Shown: one piece after another, positions 15,771 to 23,703 of the stretch
How the letters are laid out: every line of letters begins with the position of its first letter
How positions within the stretch are numbered: position 1 is the stretch's first letter
NCBI RefSeq assembly: GCF_010993745.1
Contig: NZ_WOTN01000002.1
Location: 186,001 to 250,000 of the forward strand
Direction: 5' to 3'
Source: Fodinicola acaciae
Lineage (GTDB): Bacteria; Actinomycetota; Actinomycetes; Mycobacteriales; HKI-0501
Length of the DNA stretch: 64,000 bases
Program-made: the position numbers and the translations under genes
Notes under the pieces: generated by a model
Told to the model about the DNA's origin: nothing
The model's input: the letters and a program-made list of their open reading frames with translations, nothing else
Databases searched by the model: none

Positions 15771-16436
15771 GTGGATGTCTATCAGGCAGTGCGGAGCAGA
15801 CGAGCGGTGCGGCGGTTCAGCGGCGAGCCGGTCGACCGCGAGGTGCTGGAGCGCGTACTCGCGACCGCGGCACGCGCGCCGTCCGGTGCCAACCTGCAGC
15901 CGTGGAAACTGTACGTCGTCACCGGTGCTCCGTTGGCAGAGCTCAAAAGACGCGCGTCCGCGCGTGCCGCCGCCGGCGATCCCGGCGACGAGCGAGAATA
16001 CGAGATGTATCCGCCGGTGCTGAAGTCGCCATATCGCGAACGGCGTTCCGCCGCGGCCGCGCAGCGATACAGCGCACTTGGAATCGCGCGGTCGGACATC
16101 GACGGCCGGCAGCGCGCCGTGGCGGCCAACTGGGACTGTTTCGGCGCGCCAGCCGCGCTTTTCTGTTACGTCGACCGCGACATGGGGCCGGCGCAGTGGG
16201 CCGACATCGGCATGTATCTGCAGACCGTGGCGTTGCTGTTACGCGCGGAAGGCCTGCACAGCTGCACGCAGATGGCATGGTCGGTCTATCGCCGTACGGT
16301 CGCCGATGTCGTGGCGCCGCCGGACAATCTCGTGCTGTTCTGCGGAATGTCGGTCGGTTTCGCGGACCGGGCCGCATCAGCCGTACGCACCGGCCGCGCG
16401 CCACTGACCGAGACCGTGACGTTTCTCGATGATTAG
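15771..16436 (+). CDS. Nitroreductase family protein
   Basis: 221-aa FMN-dependent oxidoreductase. VDVYQAVRSRRAVRRFSGEPVDREVLERVL and the RAPSGANLQPWKLYVV motif bind FMN; the GLHSCTQMAW and CGMSVGFAD segments complete the fold. Reduces nitro compounds, quinones or enones with NAD(P)H in the cytoplasm; the natural substrate is unclear. GTG start is used; the much longer open frame upstream is antisense to the sigma gene. It is transcribed divergently from the sigma gene, with 36 bases between starts, and overlaps the convergent TerD-CAP gene by four bases. Confidence 0.88.
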   Translation: MDVYQAVRSRRAVRRFSGEPVDREVLERVLATAARAPSGANLQPWKLYVVTGAPLAELKRRASARAAAGDPGDEREYEMYPPVLKSPYRERRSAAAAQRYSALGIARSDIDGRQRAVAANWDCFGAPAALFCYVDRDMGPAQWADIGMYLQTVALLLRAEGLHSCTQMAWSVYRRTVADVVAPPDNLVLFCGMSVGFADRAASAVRTGRAPLTETVTFLDD

Positions 16437-17383
16437 CGGGGAGTGCCGAAAACCTGCGTCCAGTACGTGCCATAGCTGCCGCCGGTCGCCAGACCGACAC
16501 CGATCTCGAACAGCTCACCATCGAGGATGTTCTTGCGGTGGCCAGGCGAGTTCATCCAGCCTTCCACCACTTCGGCCGGTGATCGCTGGCCGGCGGCGAT
16601 GTTCTCGGCGACTTTCCGATAGCCGTAGCCACATTTCACCGCGCGGTCCCACGCCTGCTCGCCGTCCGGGTTCTTGTGGTCGAAGAACTCCCGCGTCGCC
16701 ATGTCCTGGCTGTGCATCTGAGCGGCTTGCGCCAGCTGTGCCTGCGCACGCAACGCGTGCAGCCCGTGCTTGCCGCGCTCGACGTTGGTCAGGCGTACGA
16801 CCTCGTCGAGCGGCGCGCTGCCGAGCGTGGCCGGCGGTGGCTCCGGAGGCAGTGGCTGCGCGGTCCACCGTACGGTCTGCGGCACGACCGGCTCGTCGAT
16901 GACGTCGACGCCGAAGTCGCGTGCCAGGCCGGCCAACCCGTCGGAGTAACCCTGGCCGATCGCGCGCAGCTTCCACTGGCCGTTTCGCTGGTAGATCTCG
17001 GCGAGCTGCGCGGCGGTCTCGGTGCGCAGGGCGGTCAGCACGATCCGCGCGAGTTGCCGGCCGCCGCGGTCGGCCGCGGTCACGCCGGGCGGCCGGAGCT
17101 GGCCGAAGCAGGTGCCGGCCTGCTCCGGACTCGCGACCAGTACGACCCGGTCGGCGCCGCGCCGCAGCCGTGGCGGGTCGACGGTCAGCGTGGCCGAGCG
17201 CAGCGTGACGCCGCTGGTCGCCGGCTGGTTGTAGAAGACGAAGTCGGCGTCGCCGGTGACCCGGCCGTCGCGGCCGAGGACCAGGCCGGACAGGTCGTAC
17301 GGCCCGGTCACCGTGATCGACACCGGGCCCTGCGGGAGGACCAGGTTCGCGCCGGCGACCAGGTCCGTGACGGTCGTGCTCAC
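16433..17383 (-). CDS. TerD-like and CAP/SCP domain fusion protein
   Basis: 316-aa protein with no signal peptide. Residues 1-165 are a TerD-like stress domain (GLVLGRDGRVTGDADFVFYNQP; TAAQLAEIYQRNGQWKLRAIGQGYSDGL). Residues about 190-316 are a CAP/SCP (PF00188-type) domain with VVRLTNVERGKHGLHALR, the HSQDMATREFFDHKNPDG motif, AENIAAGQRSPAEVVEGWMNSPGHRKNIL and a C-terminal YWTQVFG. CAP domains are usually secreted, whereas TerD proteins are cytoplasmic, so the pairing is odd. GTG start at the beginning of the TerD domain. Confidence 0.85.
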   Translation of the reverse strand: MSTTVTDLVAGANLVLPQGPVSITVTGPYDLSGLVLGRDGRVTGDADFVFYNQPATSGVTLRSATLTVDPPRLRRGADRVVLVASPEQAGTCFGQLRPPGVTAADRGGRQLARIVLTALRTETAAQLAEIYQRNGQWKLRAIGQGYSDGLAGLARDFGVDVIDEPVVPQTVRWTAQPLPPEPPPATLGSAPLDEVVRLTNVERGKHGLHALRAQAQLAQAAQMHSQDMATREFFDHKNPDGEQAWDRAVKCGYGYRKVAENIAAGQRSPAEVVEGWMNSPGHRKNILDGELFEIGVGLATGGSYGTYWTQVFGTPR

Positions 17384-17444
17384 GTCACGTACAACTGTCC
17401 GCTGCCGGTCAACCGTTCCTGGCCAACCTGTGAAACCGATAAGA

Positions 17445-17480
17445 ACAGCGCCACGCCGTCGGGGGCCGGCGTGGCGCTGT
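17445..17480 (-). terminator. Hairpin terminator after the NlpC/P60 gene
   Basis: ACAGCGCCACGCC (17445-17457) pairs perfectly with GGCGTGGCGCTGT (17468-17480), giving a 13-base stem that begins 11 bases beyond the NlpC/P60 stop (17492) in the direction of transcription. Confidence 0.8.
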
Positions 17481-17491
17481 CCGTTCGGTGG

Positions 17492-18463
17492 TCAGCCGCG
17501 AGCGGCGCCGGCGAACGGCATGATGTCGATGTTGCTGATCTTGACGCTCTCACCCGGCTGCGGCGCGTGGATCACCTGCTTGTTGCTGATGGCGATGCCG
17601 ACGTGCTCGAAGTCGTAGAAGAAGACCAGGTCACCGGCCTGCACCTGGGACCGCGAGACGTGCTTGAGCGCGGCGTACTGCATGTGCGCCGAGTGGTCCA
17701 GGCTGATGCCTTCCTGCTGGTAGGCCATCATGGTCAGGCCGGAGCAGTCCCAGCTGTCCGGACCGGCCGCGCCGAACACGTACGGCTCACCCAGCTGCGC
17801 GAAGGCGAACCGCACCTCCGGCGACGAGCCGGGCGGCGCGACCGCGTGCGTGGTGCCCTCGTCGTAGTTGGGCGACAGCTTCGCCTGCAGCGCCATCAGC
17901 GGCTGGAGCTGCGCGTTGAAGCTCTGCTTGCTGGCCGCCAGGGTGGTGACCAGGTTGGTCGCCGAGGTGGACAGCGCCTGCAGCTTGGCGTTCTGCGCGT
18001 CCAGCGCCTTCTTCGCCGCCCGCAGCTGCAGCAGCGGTGCCGCGGCCTTGGCGGTCAGCGCGTCCAGCGTGGTCATCTGCTGCAGGAACTGGTCGGCGGA
18101 GCCGCTGGTCATCATCGAGGTCATCATGCTCATGTCGCCGCCCTTGTACGCGCTGACCGCGTACGAGCCGGCCTGCTGCTGCAGGATGGCGATCTGGGCC
18201 TGGGTGGCGGCCAGCTGCTTGCCGAGCGTGGCCTGCTGCGCCTTGACCTTGGTGAGCTGGACGTTGGCGGTGTTGTACTGCTCGTTGGCGGTGTTCAGCT
18301 TCTGGGTGAGCGCCTGGATCTGCGCGTTCACCTGGCCGATGTCCGGCTGGGTCGGTGCCGCCGACGCCGGGGTGGTGGACACCAGGCTGGCCAGCAGTGA
18401 AGCCGTGACGATGGGGATGAAAAGGGCATGCTTGCGCCTACTCAGCGCGCGAGCGCGAGTCAC
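17492..18463 (-). CDS. Secreted NlpC/P60 peptidoglycan endopeptidase with coiled coil (RipA-like)
   Basis: 323-aa cell-wall hydrolase. A basic N-terminus and hydrophobic segment ending in ASAA give a Sec signal of about 36 residues. Residues about 40-200 form a long coiled coil (VNAQIQALTQKLNTANEQYNTANVQLTKVKAQQ). The C-terminal NlpC/P60 domain carries the catalytic Cys near 240 (DSWDCSGL) and His in HVGIAIS. It would cut stem peptides at the septum or during growth, the coiled coil blocking or positioning the active site as in RipA. The c-di-AMP riboswitch immediately upstream fits the known control of such hydrolases. Confidence 0.9.
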   Translation of the reverse strand: MTRARALSRRKHALFIPIVTASLLASLVSTTPASAAPTQPDIGQVNAQIQALTQKLNTANEQYNTANVQLTKVKAQQATLGKQLAATQAQIAILQQQAGSYAVSAYKGGDMSMMTSMMTSGSADQFLQQMTTLDALTAKAAAPLLQLRAAKKALDAQNAKLQALSTSATNLVTTLAASKQSFNAQLQPLMALQAKLSPNYDEGTTHAVAPPGSSPEVRFAFAQLGEPYVFGAAGPDSWDCSGLTMMAYQQEGISLDHSAHMQYAALKHVSRSQVQAGDLVFFYDFEHVGIAISNKQVIHAPQPGESVKISNIDIMPFAGAARG

Positions 18464-18486
18464 TCTCGCGTAACTCCTTCTTCCAC

Positions 18487-18620
18487 GCTCACCGCCTACC
18501 GAGTTAGCTGACGGATTCGGGCGGGGAAGAAAGTTGTCGCCCTACCGCGGCAAGCCGCGGATTCACCCCAGAAAACACGGGTCCCCGGTTCGGTACGCAT
18601 ACCGATTCGGCGGCGTTTGC
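18487..18620 (-). promoter_or_regulatory. ydaO-type c-di-AMP riboswitch
   Basis: The minus-strand leader of the NlpC/P60 gene contains the ydaO core strings GCCGCCGAAT, TGGGGTGAATCCGCGG, a CCGCGG-TTGC-CCGCGG-type hairpin region, CCGAATCCGTCAGCTAAC and TCGGTAGGCGG. The closing stem pairs the GCCGCC near 18612 with GGCGG near 18491. Binding of c-di-AMP switches off cell-wall hydrolase genes in actinobacteria (established for this class). It ends about 25 bases before the GTG start. Confidence 0.88.
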
Positions 18621-18861
18621 CGATGGTGTCGGGTGACACCTGCGAATCGACAAACCGATGCGACCCTACTCGGTGTCGCCTCACCTGTCGTATCGCGGGA
18701 TCGGATCGACGTGTTACGCACCACGCATGGTTGACCTTTTTTGGCTGGTGGGAAGGGGAGTACGTCCGGAATGACCGGACCAGAGGTCAATTTCTCCTTA
18801 ACGAAACCTTATCTGTGTGCCGGCATAATGTCGGAGAATTCACAGTGGCTGGTGCGTAAGG
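18621..18861. other. Non-coding region upstream of the riboswitch
   Basis: About 240 bases without a convincing gene; base composition is less GC-rich than the surroundings. It should hold the promoter of the riboswitch-NlpC transcript (a TAGGGT box lies near 18667 on the minus strand). On the plus strand TTAACG and CATAAT-like boxes occur near 18800-18826 but no plus-strand gene follows. Confidence 0.3.
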
Positions 18862-18885
18862 AAAAACCCGCGACCGAAGGCGGTC
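18862..18885 (-). terminator. Rho-independent-type terminator of the monooxygenase gene
   Basis: On the minus strand GACCG-CCTT-CGGTC is followed by GCGGG and five T residues. It lies 28 bases beyond the stop at 18914. Confidence 0.5.
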
Positions 18886-18913
18886 ATGCGACCCACGTAT
18901 CACCAATTCTCTG

Positions 18914-20041
18914 CTATTGAGTGACCGGCGTCTCCCAGTCCAATTGCAGCTCGCTCAGCCAGTCGCCGCCGGTCGGCCGGCTCGCCGGCCGGCCGCTCAT
19001 GGTGGCCGCGACCTCGACGACCAACTCCACGCGCGGACGGCGTAGTCGCTCGTACGTGCTGAACGCGCGCTCGGCGTCGGGAATGTCACGCAGGCATTTC
19101 GCCAGTACGATCGCGTCCTCGGCGGCCATCGACGCGCCTTGCGCGGCGGACGGTGACGCGGCGTGCGCGGCGTCGCCGGCGATCGTCATCCGGCCGTTGT
19201 GCCACTTCGGCACCGACGGGATGTCGTAGTTGTTGCGGCCGGCGATCTCGTCGGTCGCCGCGACGATGTCGGCCGCCGGCGTACGGTCCGGCCGGAGCAG
19301 CTCGACGAGCTGGTCGCGCCAGTCGGCCGCGGTCCTCCCGGCGGCCTGCTCGCGGCTCATCGGCTCGCCGAAAACCCGCGCGAACCACCACAGAGTGTCG
19401 GCCGGACCGCCGACCACGCCGAACATCGCCCGCGAGCCGCGGATCATCCGGTACGTGTCCGTGGGCACCCGCGTCGGCGGCCGGTCGCAGAAGCCGTAGA
19501 CGACGTGCTGGCCGGCGTAACGCGGCTCCGGCGCGGCCGGGTCGATCAGCCGGCGGGTGACCGAGTTGATGCCATCGGCGCCGATGAGTAGGTCGCCGGT
19601 GACTGCGCCGCAATCGGCGAACTCGGCGCGTACGCCGGTGCCGGTCGTCGCGCCGCCGGTCAGCCGGCGTCCGCGTACCACCTCGATGCCGCGGTTTTCC
19701 GCCGCTTCGGTGAGAACGCGGTGCAACGCCGCGCGTTTGAACGTCTGCGGCACGAATTCCGAGGTGTCCGCGCGGTTGAGCCCGCCGGCGCTGATCGTGC
19801 TGCCGTCGGCGTCGTACACCTCGACGCGGCGCGCCGGCTCACCGGCGGCATACACGGTCTCGACCAGGCCGACGGCGTTGAGCGCTTCCAGGCCGTTGAC
19901 GCCGAGGGTCAGGAAGGCGCCGGCGTCCGGATCGGCGGTCGTGGACGCTTCGTACACGGTCGCCTCGATGCCGGCCTTCTGGAGCGCGATCGCGGTCACC
20001 GGACCGGCGATGCCACCGCCGATGATCAAGACCTTCGTCAT
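18914..20041 (-). CDS. FAD-dependent monooxygenase (TetX/salicylate hydroxylase-like)
   Basis: 375-aa flavoprotein starting directly with the dinucleotide-binding motif MTKVLIIGGGIAGPVTAIALQKAG. The middle motif DLLIGADGINSVTRR (DG motif) and the C-terminal MTIAGDAAHAASPSAAQGASMAAEDA (GD motif) are intact. This is the aromatic-ring or tetracycline-type hydroxylase group, NADPH-dependent and cytoplasmic; substrate unknown. An upstream extension of the frame is antisense to the deacetylase gene and rejected. It is divergent from the deacetylase with only 32 bases between starts. Confidence 0.87.
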   Translation of the reverse strand: MTKVLIIGGGIAGPVTAIALQKAGIEATVYEASTTADPDAGAFLTLGVNGLEALNAVGLVETVYAAGEPARRVEVYDADGSTISAGGLNRADTSEFVPQTFKRAALHRVLTEAAENRGIEVVRGRRLTGGATTGTGVRAEFADCGAVTGDLLIGADGINSVTRRLIDPAAPEPRYAGQHVVYGFCDRPPTRVPTDTYRMIRGSRAMFGVVGGPADTLWWFARVFGEPMSREQAAGRTAADWRDQLVELLRPDRTPAADIVAATDEIAGRNNYDIPSVPKWHNGRMTIAGDAAHAASPSAAQGASMAAEDAIVLAKCLRDIPDAERAFSTYERLRRPRVELVVEVAATMSGRPASRPTGGDWLSELQLDWETPVTQ

Positions 20042-20073
20042 GGGGACGAACTTACTGTGGTTACGCTGTGGAA

Positions 20074-20844
20074 ATGTCGAATTGGGCCAGGCGGGTGGTC
20101 GCGTTGCTGGCCGTCGGCCTGGTGCTGATCGGCCTTGCCGGCGCGAATATCGCGCAGCCGGTCGTTTCGCTGCCGATTCCCGGCGTGCCGGTCGCCGCCG
20201 TACGCCCGGCCGGCGCCGCGGTGCCGTCACCGCGTTTGATGCCGGCGAACACCGTTTACGAATACACCGGCACCGCGGGCATCGCGCTCACTTTCGACGA
20301 CGGCCCGAGTCCGATCTGGACCCCGAAAGTGTTGCAGGTCCTGGCGAAATACCACGTGCACGCGGTCTTCTGCATGGTCGGCTTCCGGGTCCGCGAGCAT
20401 CCCGAGCTGGTACGCGCCGTCGCGCAGGCCGGTCACACGCTGTGCAACCACACGGTCAACCACGATCCGTCGATCTCCCGCTGGTCGCCCCGCGACATCC
20501 ACCGTGACCTGGCCGAGAACAACCAGCTGATCACCGCCGCCAGCGGAGGCGTACGGCCGCGTTATTTCCGTTCTCCACAAGGACTTTTCACGCCGCGGGT
20601 CGTCGAGGAGGCGCGCAGGCTCGGTCTCGCGTCACTTGGCTGGCGGGTCACCGCATTCGACTGGCAAAGCCCGCCGCTGCCGCCCAAAGCGTTGGCCAGA
20701 AACGTCGACATCCGGGTGCGGCCGGGCTCGATCGTGCTGATGCACGACGCCGGATCGCCTGGCACGCACCGCCACACCTTGGCCGCGCTGTCGATTATCA
20801 TCGCGTACATCCAAGAACACGGCTGGCAGACGACCGCGCTTTAG
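20074..20844 (+). CDS. Secreted polysaccharide deacetylase (NodB/CE4)
   Basis: 256-aa CE4 enzyme with an N-terminal signal anchor (VVALLAVGLVLIGLAGANIA). The metal-dependent active-site motifs are complete: TFDDGP (base Asp and metal Asp), HTVNH (metal His pair), RSPQG, and the C-terminal LMHD. It deacetylates N-acetylglucosamine units of peptidoglycan, chitin or a related polymer outside the membrane. GTG at 20068 is a possible earlier start; a TACGCT box five bases before it suggests a nearly leaderless transcript. The 3' end overlaps the convergent TetR gene by four bases. Confidence 0.9.
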   Translation: MSNWARRVVALLAVGLVLIGLAGANIAQPVVSLPIPGVPVAAVRPAGAAVPSPRLMPANTVYEYTGTAGIALTFDDGPSPIWTPKVLQVLAKYHVHAVFCMVGFRVREHPELVRAVAQAGHTLCNHTVNHDPSISRWSPRDIHRDLAENNQLITAASGGVRPRYFRSPQGLFTPRVVEEARRLGLASLGWRVTAFDWQSPPLPPKALARNVDIRVRPGSIVLMHDAGSPGTHRHTLAALSIIIAYIQEHGWQTTAL

Positions 20845-21461
20845 TACGAGTCCAGCCAGGTGATCAGCAGGTCGACGAGTGCGTCGGTGGAGCCGGCGGT
20901 GTCACGGAGCTGGCGATAGGTCTCGGCGCCGAGCGGGGCGAGGATCAGCTCGGCGCGTACGTCCGGCCGGTCCACCTCGAGCTCTCGCAGCAGCGCGACC
21001 AGGTGCAGCCGCCAGAACTGGTACGACCCGCCGCGAAACCGCGCGCCGACACTGTTGGACTCCGACATCAGCACCAGATCGCCGTGCTGGTCCAGAAACT
21101 CCGCGTACGCGCGGACGAACGCGGCGATGCGTACGGCCGCCGGCGCGCCGGGACCGAGCGGCGGCGGACCCTGCAGCAGGTCCTCCTGCAGCCGGCGCTC
21201 CTGCTCGTCCAGCAGCGCGATGGCCAGCCCGCCCTTGTCGCCGAAGCGCCGATAGAGCGTGCCTTTGCCGACGCCGGCCGCGGCCGCCACGTCGTCCATC
21301 GACACCGCCGCGACGCCGCGCTCGGCGAACAGCAGCTCGGCCGCGGCCAGCACCTTCAGCCTGTTGCGCCGCGCGTCGGCGCGTTCCGGAACGGCCGCGG
21401 ACGTCAGCAGCGGCAGCTCCGTTGACGAAGCGGACTGTGGTCCGTTACTGTCTCGAGGCAT
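20841..21461 (-). CDS. TetR-family transcriptional regulator
   Basis: 206-aa repressor. The helix-turn-helix (LLFAERGVAAVSMDDVAAAAGVGKGTLYRRFGDKGGLAIAL) spans about residues 42-82; the C-terminal ligand domain is generic. It is divergent from a rhodanese gene. Two copies of a CGGACT..GTCC palindrome lie at its start and in the intergenic gap, so it probably represses itself and the rhodanese gene. Confidence 0.88.
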   Translation of the reverse strand: MPRDSNGPQSASSTELPLLTSAAVPERADARRNRLKVLAAAELLFAERGVAAVSMDDVAAAAGVGKGTLYRRFGDKGGLAIALLDEQERRLQEDLLQGPPPLGPGAPAAVRIAAFVRAYAEFLDQHGDLVLMSESNSVGARFRGGSYQFWRLHLVALLRELEVDRPDVRAELILAPLGAETYRQLRDTAGSTDALVDLLITWLDSY

Positions 21462-21478
21462 GAAACGGACTCTAGTCC
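21431..21478. promoter_or_regulatory. Paired TetR operators, rhodanese/tetR intergenic
   Basis: CGGACTGTGGTCCG (21431-21444, inside the first codons of tetR) and CGGACTCTAGTCC (21466-21478, intergenic) share the dyad GGACT-N2-AGTCC or a one-base variant. Centres are about 35 bases apart. They would be the sites of the TetR protein encoded alongside. Confidence 0.6.
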
Positions 21479-21500
21479 AATTCGATCGAAGGAGAGGTCA

Positions 21501-21842
21501 ATGACCACCATCATCAGCCGTGTCGAGCTGCGCCAGCTGATCGACGACCACGCCGTCACCGTCGTCGACGCGCTGCCGGCGAGCTACTACGAGCAGGCGC
21601 ACCTGCCGACCGCGATCAACCTGGTCGAGGACGAGGTCGCCACGCGCGCGGCCGAGCTGCTGCCAGACAAGGCCGCGGCCATCGTCACGTACTGCTCCAA
21701 CACCGCCTGCCACAACAGCGGGAAAGTGGCTCTGTCGCTGGAAAAACTCGGCTACACCAACGTGCGCAAGTACGCTGGGGGCATCCAGGACTGGACCGAG
21801 GCCGGCCTGCCGGTCGAGGGGACGAACGCCGCCACGGTGTGA
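21501..21842 (+). CDS. Rhodanese-like domain protein
   Basis: 113-aa single rhodanese domain. The active-site loop reads TYCSNTACHNSGKVA with the catalytic Cys about residue 59; LEKLGYTNVRKYAGGIQDWTEAGLPVEG is the typical C-terminal end. It would carry or transfer sulfane sulfur in the cytoplasm. ATG is preceded by GAAGGAGAGG. TetR-rhodanese pairs often respond to reactive sulfur or electrophile stress, but no sensing residue is evident. Confidence 0.88.
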   Translation: MTTIISRVELRQLIDDHAVTVVDALPASYYEQAHLPTAINLVEDEVATRAAELLPDKAAAIVTYCSNTACHNSGKVALSLEKLGYTNVRKYAGGIQDWTEAGLPVEGTNAATV

Positions 21843-21847
21843 TCTGC

Positions 21848-21875
21848 TTGACAATCCCTGACCTGGTCCGATAAG
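21848..21875 (+). promoter_or_regulatory. Predicted promoter of the second ABC importer operon
   Basis: TTGACA (21848-21853), a 16-base spacer and GATAAG (21870-21875) lie just after the rhodanese stop and 55 bases before the first permease start. The -35 box is consensus; the -10 box is weak. Confidence 0.4.
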
Positions 21876-21929
21876 CAACCTGGGTCGCGAATCGGGGGTT
21901 GTCATGAGCTTTCGTCCGGAGGACCCGAG

Positions 21930-22862
21930 TTGACGGCCGAGGTCGTCACCGAGGCGCCCCCGACCCGCCCGCGCGGACCGCGCCGGACGACCCGTGAACC
22001 GCGCCGCGACCTGTGGCTGCTGGTGCTGCCGGCGCTGATTCCGGTGGTGGTGCTGAGCGTCGTGCCGCTGGTGCAGGGGATGGCGCTCGGCTTCACCGAC
22101 TCGCGGCTCGGCCTCGGCGCGCCGACCAGCTTCACCGGCGTGGACAACTTCGTCCGGCTGGCCGGCAACGAGCTGTTCTGGAGCTCGTTTCGGATCGGCG
22201 TCGTCTGGGCCGTCTCGGTGACCCTGCTCCAGTTTCTGCTGGCCATGGGTTTGGCCTTGCTGCTCAACGAAAACCTCCGATTTCGCTGGCTGGCGCGTAC
22301 GCTCGCGCTCACCCCGTGGGCGATGCCGCCGGTGATCATCGCCATCACCTGGAAGTTCCTGCTCGACCCGACCGTCGGTCCGGTCAGCTCGGCGCTGGCC
22401 GCCACCGGCGTGGTCGACGGATCGGTCAACCTGCTCGGCGACTTCCAGTACGCGCTGCCGGCGGTCATCGCGGTCGGCGTCTGGGTCGGCATGCCGCAGA
22501 CCACGATCACGTTGCTGGCCGGCCTGCAGTCGATCCCGGCCAGCCTGCACGAGGCGGCCGCGGTCGACGGCGCCGGCGCGGTCCGCCGGTTTTTCCGTGT
22601 CACGTTCCCGCAACTGCGGCCGGTCGTGGTCGCGATCACCGCGCTGGACGTGATCTGGAACTTCAACTCCTTCGCCCTGGTGTACGTGCTGACCGCCGGT
22701 GGTCCCGGCGGACAGACGATGTTGCCGATGCTTTTCGCGTACAACGAGGCATTCCGCTATGGCCAGTTCGGCTATGCGGCGGCGATGGGTGACGTGATGG
22801 TCGTGCTCGTGGTGATCGTGATGATCGCGTACATCCGATCGGCGTTGCGGGAGACGAAATGA
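21930..22862 (+). CDS. Carbohydrate ABC transporter permease (MalF type)
   Basis: 310-aa permease of a CUT1 importer. A charged N-terminal tail (PRGPRRTTREPRRD) precedes helices beginning LWLLVLPALIPVVVLSVVPL; the coupling loop reads HEAAAVDGAGAVRRFFRVTFPQLRP. The TTG start follows GGAGG at seven bases. A nine-codon frame (ATG 21904 to TGA 21933) covers the same ribosome-binding site and its stop overlaps this TTG, which may couple translation. Confidence 0.88.
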   Translation: MTAEVVTEAPPTRPRGPRRTTREPRRDLWLLVLPALIPVVVLSVVPLVQGMALGFTDSRLGLGAPTSFTGVDNFVRLAGNELFWSSFRIGVVWAVSVTLLQFLLAMGLALLLNENLRFRWLARTLALTPWAMPPVIIAITWKFLLDPTVGPVSSALAATGVVDGSVNLLGDFQYALPAVIAVGVWVGMPQTTITLLAGLQSIPASLHEAAAVDGAGAVRRFFRVTFPQLRPVVVAITALDVIWNFNSFALVYVLTAGGPGGQTMLPMLFAYNEAFRYGQFGYAAAMGDVMVVLVVIVMIAYIRSALRETK

Positions 22863-23692
22863 ACCGTACGCCGGTGGCCGGCCGGATCGGTCAGTACGTG
22901 GCGTTGGCCGCGTACGTCGTGTTTCTGGTGTTTCCGTTGCTGTGGCTGCTGTCGGTGTCGCTGAAGAGTCCGGCGGATCTCGCGACACTGCCGGCGCAGC
23001 TGCTGCCGCGCGGCCTGTTTTTCGGCAACTACCAGGAAATCGCGAGCAAGCAAGGCCTGCTGGAATCCGCCTGGAACAGCACGCTGGTCGCCGTCGGCAC
23101 CATGTTGCTGACCATCGCTGTCTCGCTGCCGGCCGCGTACGCACTGGGACGCTTCCGCACTTTTCTCGGCCCGGCAGCGACGATCTGGATCCTGGTGAGC
23201 CAGGTGTTTCCGGTGATCCTGATCGCCATTCCGCTGTTCATGATCGTACGCGGTCTCGGTCTGCTGAACACGTTGCCTGGCCTGATCCTGGTGTATTTGG
23301 TGTGGACACTGCCTTTCGCGCTGTGGATGCTGCGCGGCTACGTGAGCGCGCTGCCGGTGGATCTGGAGGAGGCCGCGGCCTGCGACGGCGCGTCACGGCC
23401 ACGGATCCTGGTCAGTGTCGTGCTTCCGCTGCTGCGGCCGGGCATCATCGCCACCGCCATGTTCGCCTTCATTTCCAGCTGGAACGAGTTTTTCTTCGCG
23501 CTGGTGCTGCTGAAGGGCGACACCACGACGTTGCCGATCGCGCTCGCGCAGTTTGTCGGATCGGAAGGAAAAGTCGCCTTCGGGCCGCTCGCGGCGGCGT
23601 CCGTGTTGGCGACCCTGCCGAGCCTGGTGATTTTCGCGATCGTGCAACGGCGGCTCACGTCCGGCCTGCTCGCCGGTGCGGTCAAGGGATAG
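22859..23692 (+). CDS. Carbohydrate ABC transporter permease (MalG type)
   Basis: 277-aa second permease, start overlapping the previous stop as ATGA. Six helices; coupling loop EEAAACDGASRPRILVSVVLPLLRPG near residue 175, and ISSWNEFFFALVLLKGD after it, typical of MalG-type subunits. Acts with the permease at 21930 and the lipoprotein at 23704. No ATPase gene is present. Confidence 0.92.
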   Translation: MNRTPVAGRIGQYVALAAYVVFLVFPLLWLLSVSLKSPADLATLPAQLLPRGLFFGNYQEIASKQGLLESAWNSTLVAVGTMLLTIAVSLPAAYALGRFRTFLGPAATIWILVSQVFPVILIAIPLFMIVRGLGLLNTLPGLILVYLVWTLPFALWMLRGYVSALPVDLEEAAACDGASRPRILVSVVLPLLRPGIIATAMFAFISSWNEFFFALVLLKGDTTTLPIALAQFVGSEGKVAFGPLAAASVLATLPSLVIFAIVQRRLTSGLLAGAVKG

Positions 23693-23703
23693 GGGATGGG
23701 TTG

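Noticed and set aside
18496-18684. Small open frame upstream of the NlpC/P60 gene
   Set aside because: It coincides with the conserved riboswitch; the RNA signature explains the sequence better than coding.
21498-23144. 548-codon open frame opposite rhodanese and permease genes
   Set aside because: Covers two well-supported genes on the other strand and is made of Arg/Gln/Asp-rich low-complexity sequence.
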